Of a DNA stretch of 64,000 nucleotides, positions 22,964-35,997 are shown in pieces (position 1 is the stretch's first letter; each line of letters starts with the position of its first letter). The notes below the pieces were generated by a model. It did no database searches and was not told where the DNA came from. It saw only the letters and a list, made by a program, of their open reading frames with translations. Source of the DNA: Synanceia verrucosa (lineage: Eukaryota; Chordata; Actinopteri; Perciformes; Synanceiidae); assembly GCA_029721515.1 (NCBI GenBank), contig CM056556.1, forward strand, positions 3,224,501 through 3,288,500, in the 5' to 3' direction. Made by a program: the position numbers and the translations under genes.

Positions 22964-25900
22964 ATTTTTCTGAAATAAGGTCCCATGTGGGGCTTCTCCT
23001 CTCCATAGTGAATGCAGAGGTAAGCTTTGAAAAGTCATCAGCCATGCTCGGCTCCACAGAGAAGAGCGACTGATCTACAGCCCCTGTCAAAGATGGTTGT
23101 CTGTGAATGATTGTGCCTTCATTTATTTTTATTTTATTGTTTATTAGTTTTTTAACGGATGCTACAGAAAGTCTTCAGCCTCTCAAGCCCCCTGGTTTCT
23201 TCCTTCAAGGAGAAAACATGAATGGAAGTTAATAAGTAATCAAGTTAGTGAAAAAGAGAGAATGAGACAGTTTTTATTGCTTATTTTTCTGTTCTTTTGT
23301 CAACAGGTGCTGGACATCAAGGCAACAAAATCATTTTTATCCCAACAGGTTGAAAGAGAGTGTTTGTCCACTGGTGCATGCTGACAACAGCTGGGATAAT
23401 TTTGCAGATTTTCAGCACCACAATGAGAACCCGATTTCAGCTGGAAGTAAAAACTTCAATTCAAAAAAGTCCATTTATTCACTACTGTAACTATTTCTTT
23501 AATATGCTTAACAGACATTTGAGCAACACAGACATTACAACATAGCAGTTGAAGTCTTGTTTGCATTTTGATGTCAATGTTTAATGAATGCAAACCACTT
23601 TCATCAGAAACTCTCCACACTTCTCCAAACTATTTTAACAAGCAGAAAGACTGAACACCAGTGGTGTCTTGTGCATCACTTTGCAACTCAATTGCCCTCA
23701 ATTATCCTGCAGTGTGAGATCTCAGGTTGATCAGTGCTTATTTAACTAAAGAGAACTTATTATTTGCACTATACTGCTTTGGATTTGGGGCTGATGAGGA
23801 CCTTTTGGATCTGAATTGATCGTTGTTGGCAGCAAGGTACATTGGACTCAACAGATTTATTTTAAAAAACTGTATTTATTTTCAGTTGAGTGTTTTTTCA
23901 CAGTGAAATACATATATCCATGCTGTTAAACATGCATAAATACATGCTTATTCACCTGTGCTGGACTGTTGTGAGGAAATTATAGGTGCGGTTGACATGA
24001 GTAAAACCTTTATAACCTGCTGCCCGTGTAAAAACAAAAACATCTGATCCATTGATTACATTATTTCCATATGCACAATGGGTGCATGTGCACTCAACGA
24101 ATTCATAGTTCCTGTCTTATTTTTGTGTTTTATATCAGATACAGGTAGGTAGAAAGCAGCTGAGAAAAATATTCTCTGAGATGACAAAGTAGGACAAGGT
24201 GAGTACTGAAAGGAAGGACACGGAGGAACGTTAATGGTTACAAAGTGACGGCAAAGTTGGAAAAAAATGTGTTTTTAAATGGCAGAAAAATGTTGTGGAA
24301 GAAAGGCAAGATGACTTTTTCCTCCGCCTCTTTGTGGCTTCAAAACAAAACTGTCCTTTTTAATTTCACCATCTGATTAGAAGTCCTGCTTGGAGGATTT
24401 CCTCCTCGCAGCTTTCTATAAGTTTAATTCTGGAAATGCCAATAGCAACCGTTCTGTCCAATAATAATGATGCTAATATCCTTCATCCACCATCTCCCAT
24501 TCAGCCATTCAGACTCATTTATTCCCTCCTTGATGATCATTTAGCACCTATTAACACAAGATCCTCATCTGTAATGACCACTCAATTATCATTTCCGCTC
24601 TCATTCTACTTAGGCTTAGCAAGGTTAAGTAACACCCTGAACTTGTGACAAACGTTGAGTGAGCCATTGGCAGATATTAGTGGTGATTACTGTAGCAATA
24701 CATTCAACCAAGCCTAAAGGGTCTCTTTATTCTCTCCTTCATTCATCAGCTGCTATTTTCCCCCACTAATAACTCTGATAATGTAGCATCACCTTTGTCA
24801 ATCTGCAGCCATGTCACCCTTCATCCTCCAAGCTGCAGTCTGCAGTTTTGACAACAATTTAAAAAACATATATATTATAAAACTGTCTGTAAAGGAAGGA
24901 AAGAAGACAACTAATTACAGCTGAGGAGCCTTTACAGCAGCTGTCAATCACTGCTCTGCACAATGCTGCACAATGTTTTCCTTGTGTATTGTTTAGCTGT
25001 AAAATTTAAAAAATAACAATTAGCTAAAATTAAAATCCCAACTCACATTTAGCTCAATAGTTCCACCAATATTATTTGTGCAAAATTCAATAAAATAAAT
25101 ATGGAAATAATCCTCAAATCTCATTTAATCTTTCCCCTGACCTGTGAATATGTGCCAGATTTGTTCTTTAAGTATAATCCCATCTGTGCAGCAGGGAAGC
25201 CCTTCTCAAGGGCATGGATATTCATGTCATGCTGTACTACATGCTCCAGATGAAAGAGGCAAAAAGAGAGGAAGAGCCAGCATGGACCTTGATCTGTGGT
25301 TACCTTCATCTAGCTTGTATCTGTAATGTGTTTATATTTAGAGGCTGCAATAAAAAGCTGAGTTTTTCTCTTTTTTGGGGGGAAGTCCCAAAGTCTTTCC
25401 TTCTACAGAGCATAAAGTAGACGCATGTCCCTCTCTGCTATTTCATTTCCTCACATCTTGGGCAGACACCAGAGTAATTTATGCCTGGCAACTCGTTAAC
25501 AACCAATGATGATTGGTCCTCTTGAGCAAAACATCTGCGATAACTGATAAAATGTCTCCTATTCCAAAAACTGTGTGAAAAGAAACAAGCAATTTTAAAA
25601 GGATTCCAGTGATTAAAGTATCAGAAGGATGAGTTTCTACAGGAGTTTTAAACACTTTTTAATTTTTTTTGTGAGAAAAAGTGAAGCTCTAAGAGATAGA
25701 ATGGAGACATTAAAAATGAACTACTTTACTACTGTTTGAGGTCATGCATAGTATACTTCCTAGCCCCCTACATCTGGCACCCTTGTTCGAACCACACCTA
25801 TCTTTGAACGTTTACCACACTGTGCAACGTTCACAAACATACAGATATAATAAGAAGGTTCAGGCTTTAATTCTGTAGATGCATGGAAGCAAATTATCTC

Positions 25901-26926
25901 ATGAAGAAATTTGACTTTTTCTTTTTTTGATAACTTGTTTTTTAAAGGAAGTGTTGGAAAAATCAGTTCAAACCAAATACATTTAAGTCCTTTGAATTCA
26001 AAAGAAAGGCTCAGTTCACACCGTGCATTAAAAGTTAATTGTGTTGATATTAATAAGTTTATGCTTCCAATTGGAGTGTTTATTATTTCGGGTTCAATGG
26101 ATATATCAAAGTCTAAACTACCTCCAGCATCATGGTAGCATGTCCCACATTGCCCCACATGTGGCTTGTTGGCATTTGATCACCCTAGCGTTGTGGCTAT
26201 TAATTATTATTCTTTTAATTGTGGTTTGAACTAGGACAGTTTGGTAGTGACTGTTCCAGAATCCATGACGTCTGGTCACTGTTCTCATTTAGCATCCCTA
26301 TCCTCATTAGCAGGACCTTAAAAGAGTCTGAAAGACCGCTGGGAACAGCCTCCTTCATTACATGCAGAGGTGCATGGCTAATGTGCTGTAAATAATGCAC
26401 TTAACTGCCTCTCCAAATCAAATATTAATTTTCAATGCCAGTACACAAAACATTCCATATAGTCTCTTTTGAATGATTTCCTACACCTCTCAGTTTGTTA
26501 TTGATGTATTTCAAGGTTGCTTACAAACCGCTCCCTCGTTTTCTGTGTTGTCATGCGCACAGAAAGGTGTTAAACAGGAGGTCTTGATATGCAAATGAGG
26601 CAATAAAAGATAGACGAAGGTTGTGGATGTTAGTATATGATGGCAGCAAAGCAGCAGCTGCCTTCATGTGATAGCCCATCATTGAAAAAGATTGCCCTGT
26701 TCTCCAAAAATGAGCATAACAAACATTTATGTCTTGATTTTTCAAAGCAGTCCGTTTCACTTCACTATGATACATTATCAGTCAAGGTGTATACATGACA
26801 TGTTGTTTACTTTGTTTGTTTTATTGGTTTGAATAGGATTGTTGTTGGTCGGCCTGGGATGCTTTGGATGTTCTATGGAAAGACCACTTTTTTTGCACTA
26901 CTCCTGCTTATATACCTGGTTCTTCA
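22964..26926. other. cdh13: Long intronic stretch without recognised gene or repeat
   Basis: About 4 kb of AT-rich sequence. Open frames such as the reverse-strand one at 25760-26158 have no domain I recognise and no splice-site support. Confidence 0.5.
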
Positions 26927-27125
26927 TAGGGGTGAGAAATGTATATATGAATGTATAGGTACACAAATTTGTGTACACATACATATATACATAAATACAT
27001 ACACATGTGCAACTTGTATTTTAAGCTGCATTTTAAATGTGAACCATGTAGAATATCACAATATCATATCATTATAATTTATCGTGACTCAAGTATCATG
27101 ATACATATCATATTGTAAAGTCCTA
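26927..27125 (+). mobile_element. Family C hAT-type MITE, internally deleted copy
   Basis: Starts taggggtgagaaatg and shares ttgtattttaagctgcattt and cgtgactcaagtatcatgat with complete copies. It ends early at aaagtccta. Flanks gttcttca (26919-26926) and gctcttca (27126-27133) match at 7 of 8 bases, consistent with an aged target duplication. Confidence 0.7.
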
Positions 27126-27382
27126 GCTCTTCAACATCCCTTCTCCACTGCCAAACCGCCTCATCTGCTTTTTTTATGTGGAGTGGAATATTACTGCCTT
27201 AATTACTATTGTTGTAGTTTTAAGTTAATTTTTTTTTTGTATGTTTCACAGGGTTTCTAGGTAGTTAGGATGAGAATATGGTGCCTCAGAGATTTTACAT
27301 TGTTGGGATGAAGGAAGCATTGGCAACATGACATACTTGTTTTAATGCCACTTCTTCTTGGACCCATTTCCAACCCTGTGGT

Positions 27383-27728
27383 CAAATGAAAGAATAGACT
27401 CTCTATTTCATAATGAAAAAAATTTTGTTTTTACCTTGTTCCATTCTTGTTTTTTCAGAGGTAGAGTAGAGGACACTTTCACCAAAATCATCACTTTTTG
27501 TCCAGAATCCATCAATTTTGCTCTCTGATCTCGATCGTCTCCACTTCCTGTTTTGATCTCTGTGGTGTATACCGTCTCTATATGCTCTGACTACATCTCC
27601 AAGAACCCCCAACATTACTCACAGGCTTCAGGAGACTGCGATCGGCGACCAGCTGCCGAAAAAACAATTTGACATGTTATCACAAGTTGATGGCACTCAA
27701 ACATTGGATGTGGCCCTCAAAGAGTTAA
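27383..27728 (-). mobile_element. Family A MITE, copy 7 (long subfamily), truncated at one end
   Basis: Begins inside the family at caaatgaaagaatagactct and continues to a right terminus ending ccctcaaagagttaa (TTAA 27725-27728). It retains the doubled end module (gatggcactcaaac, then ccctcaaagag). The core is mutated to actacatctccaagaacccc. Confidence 0.88.
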
Positions 27729-30700
27729 AAAAAGGCATAATTGAGGGTGGTGTCATGTTGAATGACAGGTGGGTTCAGTCTCAGGCCTGTGATGCCAAGA
27801 TGGCGATGGTCAGAGCTTCTTACTTTGGGCTTTGTGACATTGTAGATGCTATTTTTACACAAACTTCACAGTCTATGATGTGTACAGATGGTAGTCTTAT
27901 TGTTTGCACTTCACACACATACTTTGCAGGACCAACTTGCATCACAGCAGCTGTAGTATTTCATTATGTCATCCTCACCACACTGGGTAACAGAGCTCCC
28001 CAGAGTCCCAATTTGTTTTCAATGTTGGGCCCATTGTGTCTCTTTGCGGTCGGATAGCTGTGATTTTCCTCCTGATAACTACGAGGAGCAGCTGACGGAC
28101 TCAGCACCTTTACTCCCAGGAAAGAGTCTCACTGATGAAACACAATGGGTGTTCAGGTGGTCACAGGAACATATTAGGGGCAAATTTATGGACTGTGGGC
28201 TTTGATGAGTACTGATGGAACAGGAATAAGTCAGCAGAAAGAACAAGGAAACTGGATTTTTTTCTGCAGATGCTTATCTGAAGTCAATATGTTCGTTTTG
28301 GTCTCCCCTTCACCTTTTCATGTCATGCTGAACAACCACATATAATCCACAATCTTTGTCCCAGCAGCTTTTTCATATTCATTTTATAAAATAAAAGCCT
28401 GTGTGAGTGAAGCCAACACTGTTTCGTCGAGTTGTGAGAAGCACTCACTGAAGTGAGTATCATTCAGACATAATTTGAAGACATTTTTATTTCTAGATAT
28501 AGGTAACACTTCACCACAATGCTTTGTGCTTGTAAGTACATAGATCATCTAACAGAATTAGTGTCATTTACCAAGGATTTACATTAATGTCATACAAATA
28601 GAGTCAATTTGCATTACAATTAAAGGAATTTGCTTGGCAATTAACAGCACAGAGGGATAAATTCCCTCTCTTATTAGCTGGAAAATCACTACGGTGCGAA
28701 ATGACAAAATAAAATCCTCACAGATTGGCAGCTGGGGCAGAAACAAAGTGAGAGACAATCTAACCTTTCTGAAAAGCCAATTTTTGCTGCACAAGGTTTT
28801 ATTCACCCGTCATGACCTGCTGTAAAACAGAGATAACTCAGATAGCTGACTTCTTTATTGAGCCAGGAGGAATTCTCTGTGTAAGTCTAATGTGGCCAGC
28901 AGTGCCACTAATAGCTGTTGCTGCCTGTCCTTTCCTCTCTTACCTTATTAACCGTGGGGCAAAGTCAATTAAAAGAACTCTGGCCTTTACACTTTTCCAA
29001 TCACTTTGGTTTCTAGGAATTGGATAATAAGCATTCCAGGGTGAACCTGAGGCTGTGTTTGTTCATGGATAAAACTGAAAATATTGCTTACAAAAAGGCT
29101 GCGTTCACACCTGCTGGACAAGTTAGAAGGACACTATAGAACAGACAGGCATGGATGGATGGATAGAATAGAATAAAATAGAATAGTTTTTTTATTTATC
29201 CGCTATTGGGGGATATTCACTCGCCACAGCAAATTCCAGTAATGGATGAACAATGAACAGCAGCATAATAGAATAAGTGTGGGTAGGTAGGTAGATTAAG
29301 TGATGAGACTGAGCCAATCAAGTTGCATGTTATAAAAACAGAACAATTAGCTGAAAGGTGGCCCGTAGAGGGAAACTGTGTTTGTCAATATAATACTGAG
29401 CCCTTTCACATAACACATCGTCATTTGATCCATTGTTAATATAGAAATATTGATTTGTGCATTTATAAGTCCCTCCATGGGTCCTTCAGACAATTGCTCC
29501 TCTTTGTGTAACTCTATCTATCCTAATCTGTGTAATCCTGCATTATGAGATGTAATCAAGTGAACATTTCCATTTGAGTCCACTTATTGATCACATTTCC
29601 GGTCAGGTCTCGTCAGTCTTAATGACCTTGATCTCACACCTACAAACACAATCAGGCCAACAAGATCACTGCACCGAAAAGCACAGGATGTTCCCTTATT
29701 TCATGGAGATTAATCAGAGTAGTCTGTCAAAGAAGTGACGTCCCTGCTTGACTTTTACTACAGAACAATGCACTACACTGCTATAAATCGATTAATAAGC
29801 TGTTTCAGAAACATCAACGTGTTCAATACGCCTAACTAGACTTCACGGGTCATATTTCATGTTCTAGTTTCCCTGGAGCAACACTAACACTGACCCTTGT
29901 TGTAGTGTGGGTAAAGTCAAAGACCACATAGTCCAACACAGTACTGTCTCAGTGTATTAAATTATGAGTTGTAGTGAATTATAAGGCAAACACTGACTAC
30001 CAATTGGAAAATATACCGAGCACACTCTAATTGCATCAACTTTTTAAACCTAATCTTGCCTTGGGCTTTAATATCAAACATCTGCTTGTTAATGGCTGAA
30101 TTTGATTTGACACAAGAAGCCCTGAAGTTGAAGTTGAGTATTTGGGAGACCAGTTTAGAGGTTGTGTGTCAGCAAAGTGGCAAGCTAAGCTACTTATGGT
30201 ATTATACAGAGTTATTGTCATGTTTGGCTTGTTTCTGTCAGAGAAGCTTTCATTGCAAGCACTTTGCTGTCTTCCCTTAAGGGATATTGAAGATAAATAA
30301 GAAAAGAAACACAAAAACAAGAGAACAGAAAGAGATAATTCCCTGATTCCTTGGCAATGTAGTGACAGAAAATTACAAATAGCGAAGAGAAAAGATTAAG
30401 CTTTCCTCCTTTTTAACAGAATGTGGAATAAAAGTTAAAAGCCAGTGCACATGCCAGCACAGTTTCCATCAAGGTCACATTGAGAGAGTTTTTAATTGCA
30501 GTCTACAAGTAAGTAATGAAGCATTTTTCACACTCTGGGTTTTCAACAACACTTCTACATTATTCTACCAAACTGCACTTCTCATCTTTAGTCAGTGTCA
30601 CATATAAATAAGACATAAAGTTGAGAAAAACAACTAATGGTATACCCACTGTTGACACTTCTTAAGCAGCTCATGCATCCAATTTACTGTCCTGCTTAAC

Positions 30701-30937
30701 AGTAGGATGCAATTTGTTCCAAAACTGAAGTCCTCACTGCAGAAATACAATGACCACATGCCAGTGACCACACAGATGAACAGATCCCTGTGGATCTAAG
30801 ATATAACCTCGAGAAAATCCAGATCCAGCCAGACCAGGCTCTGTATATTGGTGCTGTTATGACACATTGCATGTCAAAACCAGGGGACTCATAAATGCTC
30901 TTCAGACAAAATGCCACCACTGACAAAATGCCCTCAT
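27729..30937. other. cdh13: Intronic stretch; one retroposon tail, no gene
   Basis: The frame at 27674-28057 begins inside a family A copy and has no domain. Apart from the tail at about 29155-29285, nothing was recognised. Confidence 0.5.
29155..29285 (-). mobile_element. Retroposon 3' tail fragment (family E)
   Basis: agaatagaataaaatagaat then tttttatttatccgctattg and gggggatattcactcgcc: the reverse complement of the 52560-52675 tail. The pentamer-like attct/agaat repeat is the retroposon end. A short ggatggatgg run precedes it. Confidence 0.55.
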
Positions 30938-31200
30938 GCTGCAGCATGTGTTCTGACCAGAACAAGGAAAAGAGACCATATTTCTCCTGTGTTAGCCTCT
31001 CTGCACTGGCTCCCTGTAAAATCTAGAACAGGATTTTAAAATCATTCTCCTCACCTATAAGGCACTGAATGGTCGGGCACTATCTTATCTTACAGAGCTG
31101 ATTGTACCCATAATCCTACTAGAACTCTGTACTCTCTGAATGCAGGACTATTGGATGTTCCTAGGGTCTACAAAATCAATCTGGGAGGCAGACACCATCT
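30938..31200 (+). pseudogene. LINE reverse-transcriptase ORF remnant (C-terminal part)
   Basis: Translation from 30938 gives an arginine-rich TRTRKRDHISPVLASLHWLP motif. After a one-base frameshift near 31034 it continues as FKIILLTYKALNGRALSYL followed by TELIVP. This is the familiar C-terminal segment of the ORF2 protein in CR1/L2/Rex-type non-LTR retrotransposons, which encodes reverse transcriptase for target-primed integration. It is frameshifted and truncated on both sides, so it cannot be functional. A 41-bp tandem array follows about 70 bp downstream. Confidence 0.75.
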
Positions 31201-31269
31201 CCTTATTCAAGAGCAGACGTAAGACTTTTTGATAGTGTTTATCGTTAGGTCTGATCCAAGATTGATTCA

Positions 31270-31534
31270 GACTGCCTTGGATCAGTCCGTAGTTCTGCTG
31301 TTACAAGTCTAGACTCCTTAGATCAATCCATAGTTCTGCTGCTATAGGTCTAGACTCCTTGGATCGGTCCATAGTTCTGCTGCTATAGGTCTAGACTCCT
31401 TGGATCGGTCCATCGTTCTGCTGCTATAGGTCTAGACTCCTTGGATTGGTCCATCGTTCTGCTGCTATAGGTCTAGACTCCTTGGATCAGTCCATAGTTC
31501 TGTTCCTGTAGGTCTAGACTCCTTGGATCAGTTT
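31270..31534. repeat. Minisatellite, period 41 bp, about 6 units
   Basis: Unit landmarks agactccttggatcggtcca and tagttctgctgctataggtc recur with 41-bp spacing. Central units are almost identical; outer units are more diverged. Confidence 0.93.
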
Positions 31535-34109
31535 TTTCACTTTAATATTTCGCTCCCGGGCCCCTAGATGGAGGCGTGGTGAGCCATTATTTATAATCTG
31601 AGTTCATTGCTTTTGGTAACTTTCCATGACCAACAGTGCAAGGTACCTTGAGCACAACTTTTAGATGTTAGTTTTAAATCAAAGGTGACCTATTTTTTTC
31701 ATTTTTTGGGTCAAATTCCTAGGTGGGTTCCTAGCAATTTAGGGTCTTTCAGCATGTTTTGCATGGTTTTGGTTTGTTCCCACACTGCTCTTTTCAACCT
31801 GGCTACACTGGGCTATTTTTTAACCAACAACTCCGAAACTGACTGTATTCTACCGGTCCAACACCAACATCTAATAACTTACTGACAAATTTGCCACGTA
31901 AACTTTACAAGGCCATTATGTCAAACATGAGTGAATTACTGCACCTTTTAAGGTGCTTTTGTATTTACAGTGTTGAAGACCCCATAAATTAGATGTTGTC
32001 AGTGTGCTCCATTTATTCGGGTTTATTAGACGTTAACTCAGGTTGAATTTGCCAGCTCTGTGTTGGAGTTTTTGTTCACATGTGTGAATGAAGTCTGTGA
32101 AAGACATGTCACACCTTCAGCACAGAGCAATAACAAGTCTCTGCCAGAGACCCATTTGGTTGTCAACCTGCGATGATTGGCATAAAGTGCAGCATTTATC
32201 ATTAACATTGTTTAAAGGGGGATGTGACTGACAGATATTGTTACCTTGACATTAACAGGGACAGCTAATCACACACTGTGACTAGGGATCAAATATATAC
32301 CTTTGTCACACGTGCTGAAGTGTCGTCAGTGGTTATGGACAGATTTTAAAATTATACCACTTTTTAACTTGAATGTTGAAAGCTATTAAAGGTGTTAACA
32401 CCTTCTAGTTTTTTGGCAGGTTTAATACAGATACACTGCATGTGACTTTAACATTTCCTCCTTTATTCCTACCCAGCCCTGCTGACAGGTTAGCTCTGGT
32501 GTCAGCTCAAACATTGTTTAAAGTTTGCATAATTGAGTGTGTAATTTGATGGCCTGTTTTAATCACACGGCTGTGTGCATGCGCTTCCCATACGCCTGTT
32601 TGTGTGTCTCATGATTAACTGTTGGATCCCTGACGTACATTGATCTTGCCAGTGGAAGACAGATTGCTGTCTAACAACATAGACAGAAAAATCAACAGTA
32701 GATCATCGAATGTCTCTTATTCACTCCTGTCTCGCTGGAACTGTTGCATTTAATTACCATTGGATTATCTCAGGCTGTTGGCTTGACATTACAAACTCCT
32801 CTGATACCCACGCACACCTGTTGCTAAGCTATTGGCTCCCTTCTTTAGGACATGAAAAAGAAGCAATGTCACACAATAAACAGTATCTGGGCCCACATGA
32901 GGCCTCTGTGCTGGATACACATGTTACTCTGTAATATGACTAATGAATCCAGTGTGTTTCATTGACATTGCCTCTGCCCCAGGAGAAATTCCAGAAAATT
33001 AACAGATAAGAATAAGGACAGCTTGTGGAAGTGCATGACAAAATGTATGTGGACAAACAAACAAGGTCAATACACACCCCTACTGTTTTCCCTTTTGGTT
33101 TAGTCTGCCTGGTGTGAACTGAAAAGATGGCTCCTGAAGTTGAACTTATACGGTGTCATAGTCAGGTTTATATTCATTACTGCATCATCCCTCTTTCTTT
33201 TCAGCATCTTATCACATGTGCCATTAGAGGAAGACCATAATGAATCACCTCCAGTGACTAAAAGGGTCTGGCGTTGCTCCACTTGTCAGGGAAACAAATG
33301 CAAAAATGTTGAAAACAGTACCTGAGCATCCATGTGTGAGTTTGTCTGAGCAAAGAAGAAGGTTAATGGAAAGAAAAGTGAGATGGAAAGTCTGCGCTGG
33401 CCTTAAAGATGGCCGAGCTCAGTGAACAGAGGTACAGTTGAGATATACAGGAAGTCAACTGGCCAAGTGATTCAAGTGGGAGCTAATGAGAATGAATGTT
33501 TGCCTTTATAGCCTCTCTCCCTCACTGGTCTTGCTAGCCTCCGCAGATAGCCCAGACTACATTAATCTTCTCACATAGACTCCTTTTTAACATAATGATA
33601 CGTAGAGTATAGCGAGTAGAATAAAAGGAAGGAAACACTCTATCATCAGAAACTCGTCTCATGTGCCCTTTCTCCTCCTTCATTTGTGAGCAGAACATTT
33701 GTGCAGAGAGAAACAATGGACAGATCAGCGTGGGTCGGTTTAAATGCTCGGTATATTTGGTGACGAGGGGCACCAATGATAAGAGAGGCAACAGTTAAAG
33801 CACTGCTCTCTGGGAAGATAGTGACCATAAATATACTGACACCCACTGCATGCTCTTATCTCAAGTGGAACAAAGCAAAGGGACCGACCCAAAGGTTGTG
33901 GACTAAACTTGTGAAAATGTAGAATGAACTCATGTGTTACATCTAATTTAACTCGTGCATTATCTCAACTCAACGACAGTTCAGCTTTTGCATGTATTTT
34001 TAGACAGTAGACAGGAGTGTATATTTTGCTTTCAGTGCAAGCAGCCTCATTAAACTTGGAGTCCTGAGAGCAACACTGTGCTAAGAGCTCAGTAATGGAG
34101 GGCTGCTGA
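31535..34109. other. cdh13: Intronic stretch, nothing recognised
   Basis: AT-rich sequence with only short frames. No repeat copy identified by eye. Confidence 0.5.
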
Positions 34110-34514
34110 GTTGAATACGTCAAAGTAGTTTTTCGGCAGTCGGTCACCAATCGTGGTCTCCCGCAGCCTGTGAGTAATTTTAGGGCTTCTGGGAGATGTA
34201 GTCAGAGCATAAAGAGACGGTATACACCATAGAGGTCAAAGCAGGAAGTGGAGATGATCGAGATTAGAGAGCAAAACAACCAGAATCTGGACAAAAAGTG
34301 GTGATTTTGGTGAAAGTGTCCTCTACTCTACCTCTGATAAAACAAGAATGGAACAAGATAAAAACAAACATTTCGGTCTCTTCTTTCATTTGAGCTATTC
34401 GGTGTTTTCAGAGTCATAGTACAAAATATTCTAGAAATATGATTCTCAAAATGGCAAAGACGCTGGCACAAGGCCCTTTCTGTTTTATATAACGGCTGGC
34501 ACTCTGTGAGTTAA
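34110..34514 (+). mobile_element. Family A MITE, copy 8, left end lost
   Basis: Recognisable from about tacgtcaaagtagtttttcg to the right terminus ggctggcactctgtgagttaa (TTAA 34511-34514). The left TTAA and terminal repeat are replaced by unrelated sequence. It has a small deletion after acaaacatttc. Confidence 0.85.
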
Positions 34515-35267
34515 CAATCTGAACTACACCTGTGAATGAGCGTATAAAAAAATGTATCATTAAAACATTCAAAAGACTGTAATGGAGCTGGGGACGGCTT
34601 AATAGGCCTTTCTCACAGCCTAATTTTTTGACTTGTTATAGTGAGAAGAGCACAGGTGTTACTAATAACATTAAAGCTGCAGTAAAATATTAATTCATAA
34701 AAGTGTCACCATATCCCGACAGTAGTACATGAGACAGATAATATGTGAAAAAAGCCTCCTCCTAATGCTCCTAATGACATTCGCATGATTATTCTGCAAA
34801 CAACCGATGAGAGATCATGCCGTGACATCTGTTAGACCTTCAAATTTCATTGATTCATCACTAAAGCAACAACAATGCAGACCCTTATGGGTGTTTTTTA
34901 ACGGAGCGCAATTTTCATTCTAATCACTCACTGAGATATATGAAGGCAGAATGTGGTGTTTCCACCATTCATTTAATGTGGCTGCAGATACAGGAGGTGT
35001 TGATGTGGTCTAATTAGAGGCACAGCAACATATACTTGTGTGTGCTTTAAAATTAATGATGCTGGAAGGCTGTTGGTGGATAAAAATAATCAGCACTCAA
35101 AGTTTGTAATTATTGGTCAGTGGTACAAATTAGTGCATCAATGTTCACCAAATACTTTTGATACAACACTGCAGAATCAAAATTGGAGTTTTGCTTTTAC
35201 ATTTAAAATTCTTTACTATGTATGATGGAGTATTAAGGCCACATTGAGAACATATTTTTACAGACTT
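34515..35267. other. cdh13: Intronic stretch, nothing recognised
   Basis: No repeat landmark or coding domain noted. Confidence 0.5.
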
Positions 35268-35610
35268 CAAGAATGAAGTCTATATTTGTGAGAATAAAGT
35301 CATTATTTACAAGTTTAAAGTCATTATTTATGAGATTAAAGTCATTATTCACGTGATTAAAGTCATTTTTATGTGAATAAATTCACATATTTACATTAAA
35401 GTCATTATTTACTAAACTAAAGTCATTATTTATAAGAATAAACTCTTACTTACTTACTTCCAAGAATAAAGTCGTAAATTTACAAGATCAAAGTAATTAT
35501 TTCCAATAATAAAGTCATTATTTACGAGAAGAACGTAATTATTTACGAGAATAAAGTTGTAAATTTATTAATTATTATTTACAACTTTATTCTCGTACAT
35601 TTATGACTTC
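35268..35610 (+). repeat. AT-rich minisatellite, period about 20-22 bp
   Basis: Imperfect units of the form agaataaagtcattatttac repeat across the interval. At the right end the orientation flips, creating a perfect 20-bp inverted repeat (35545-35564 with 35577-35596). The same array type, in opposite orientation, is at 47400-47715. Confidence 0.9.
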
Positions 35611-35724
35611 ACAAACATACATTATTGAATATTACAGCAATATATAAAATATTGTTTTGTTTGAAGACTTTTGGAGTTTTTAAATTGTTATATTTTGCTG
35701 ATTGAAATTTTCAGGATTATATTT

Positions 35725-35997
35725 TAGGGGTGGGAAAAAATATTGATATGGCAATATATCATGATACATTTCCTTCTGACATAAAATGTATCTTTAATTT
35801 CTTAATTTCCCTCCAAAAAGTCATGTTTTGGGTCAATTGTATATCCAGACATGAAAATCATACGTTGAAAATCAAAAATAATCCACGCGATTCTCAGTGA
35901 TCTATGTAGAATATCACAATATCACAATAATGTCTCGTATCATGACTCAAGTATTGCGATATGTATCGTATCGTGAAGTCCTTGCCACACACCCCTA
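35725..35997 (+). mobile_element. Family C hAT-type MITE
   Basis: Starts taggggtgggaaaaaatatt and ends gaagtccttgccacacaccccta. The internal landmark catgactcaagtattgcgat is present. The candidate target duplication is degraded (ttatattt against ttatgtat). Confidence 0.78.

Noticed and set aside
23307..23354. Alternative terminal exon for cdh13 after ttttgtcaacag
   Set aside because: In phase it would add about 15 residues including polar ones. It is less consistent with a GPI signal than the two-residue ending at 54030.
27674..28057. 127-codon forward frame
   Set aside because: Its start lies inside a family A MITE terminus, no domain is recognisable, and there is no splice or promoter support.
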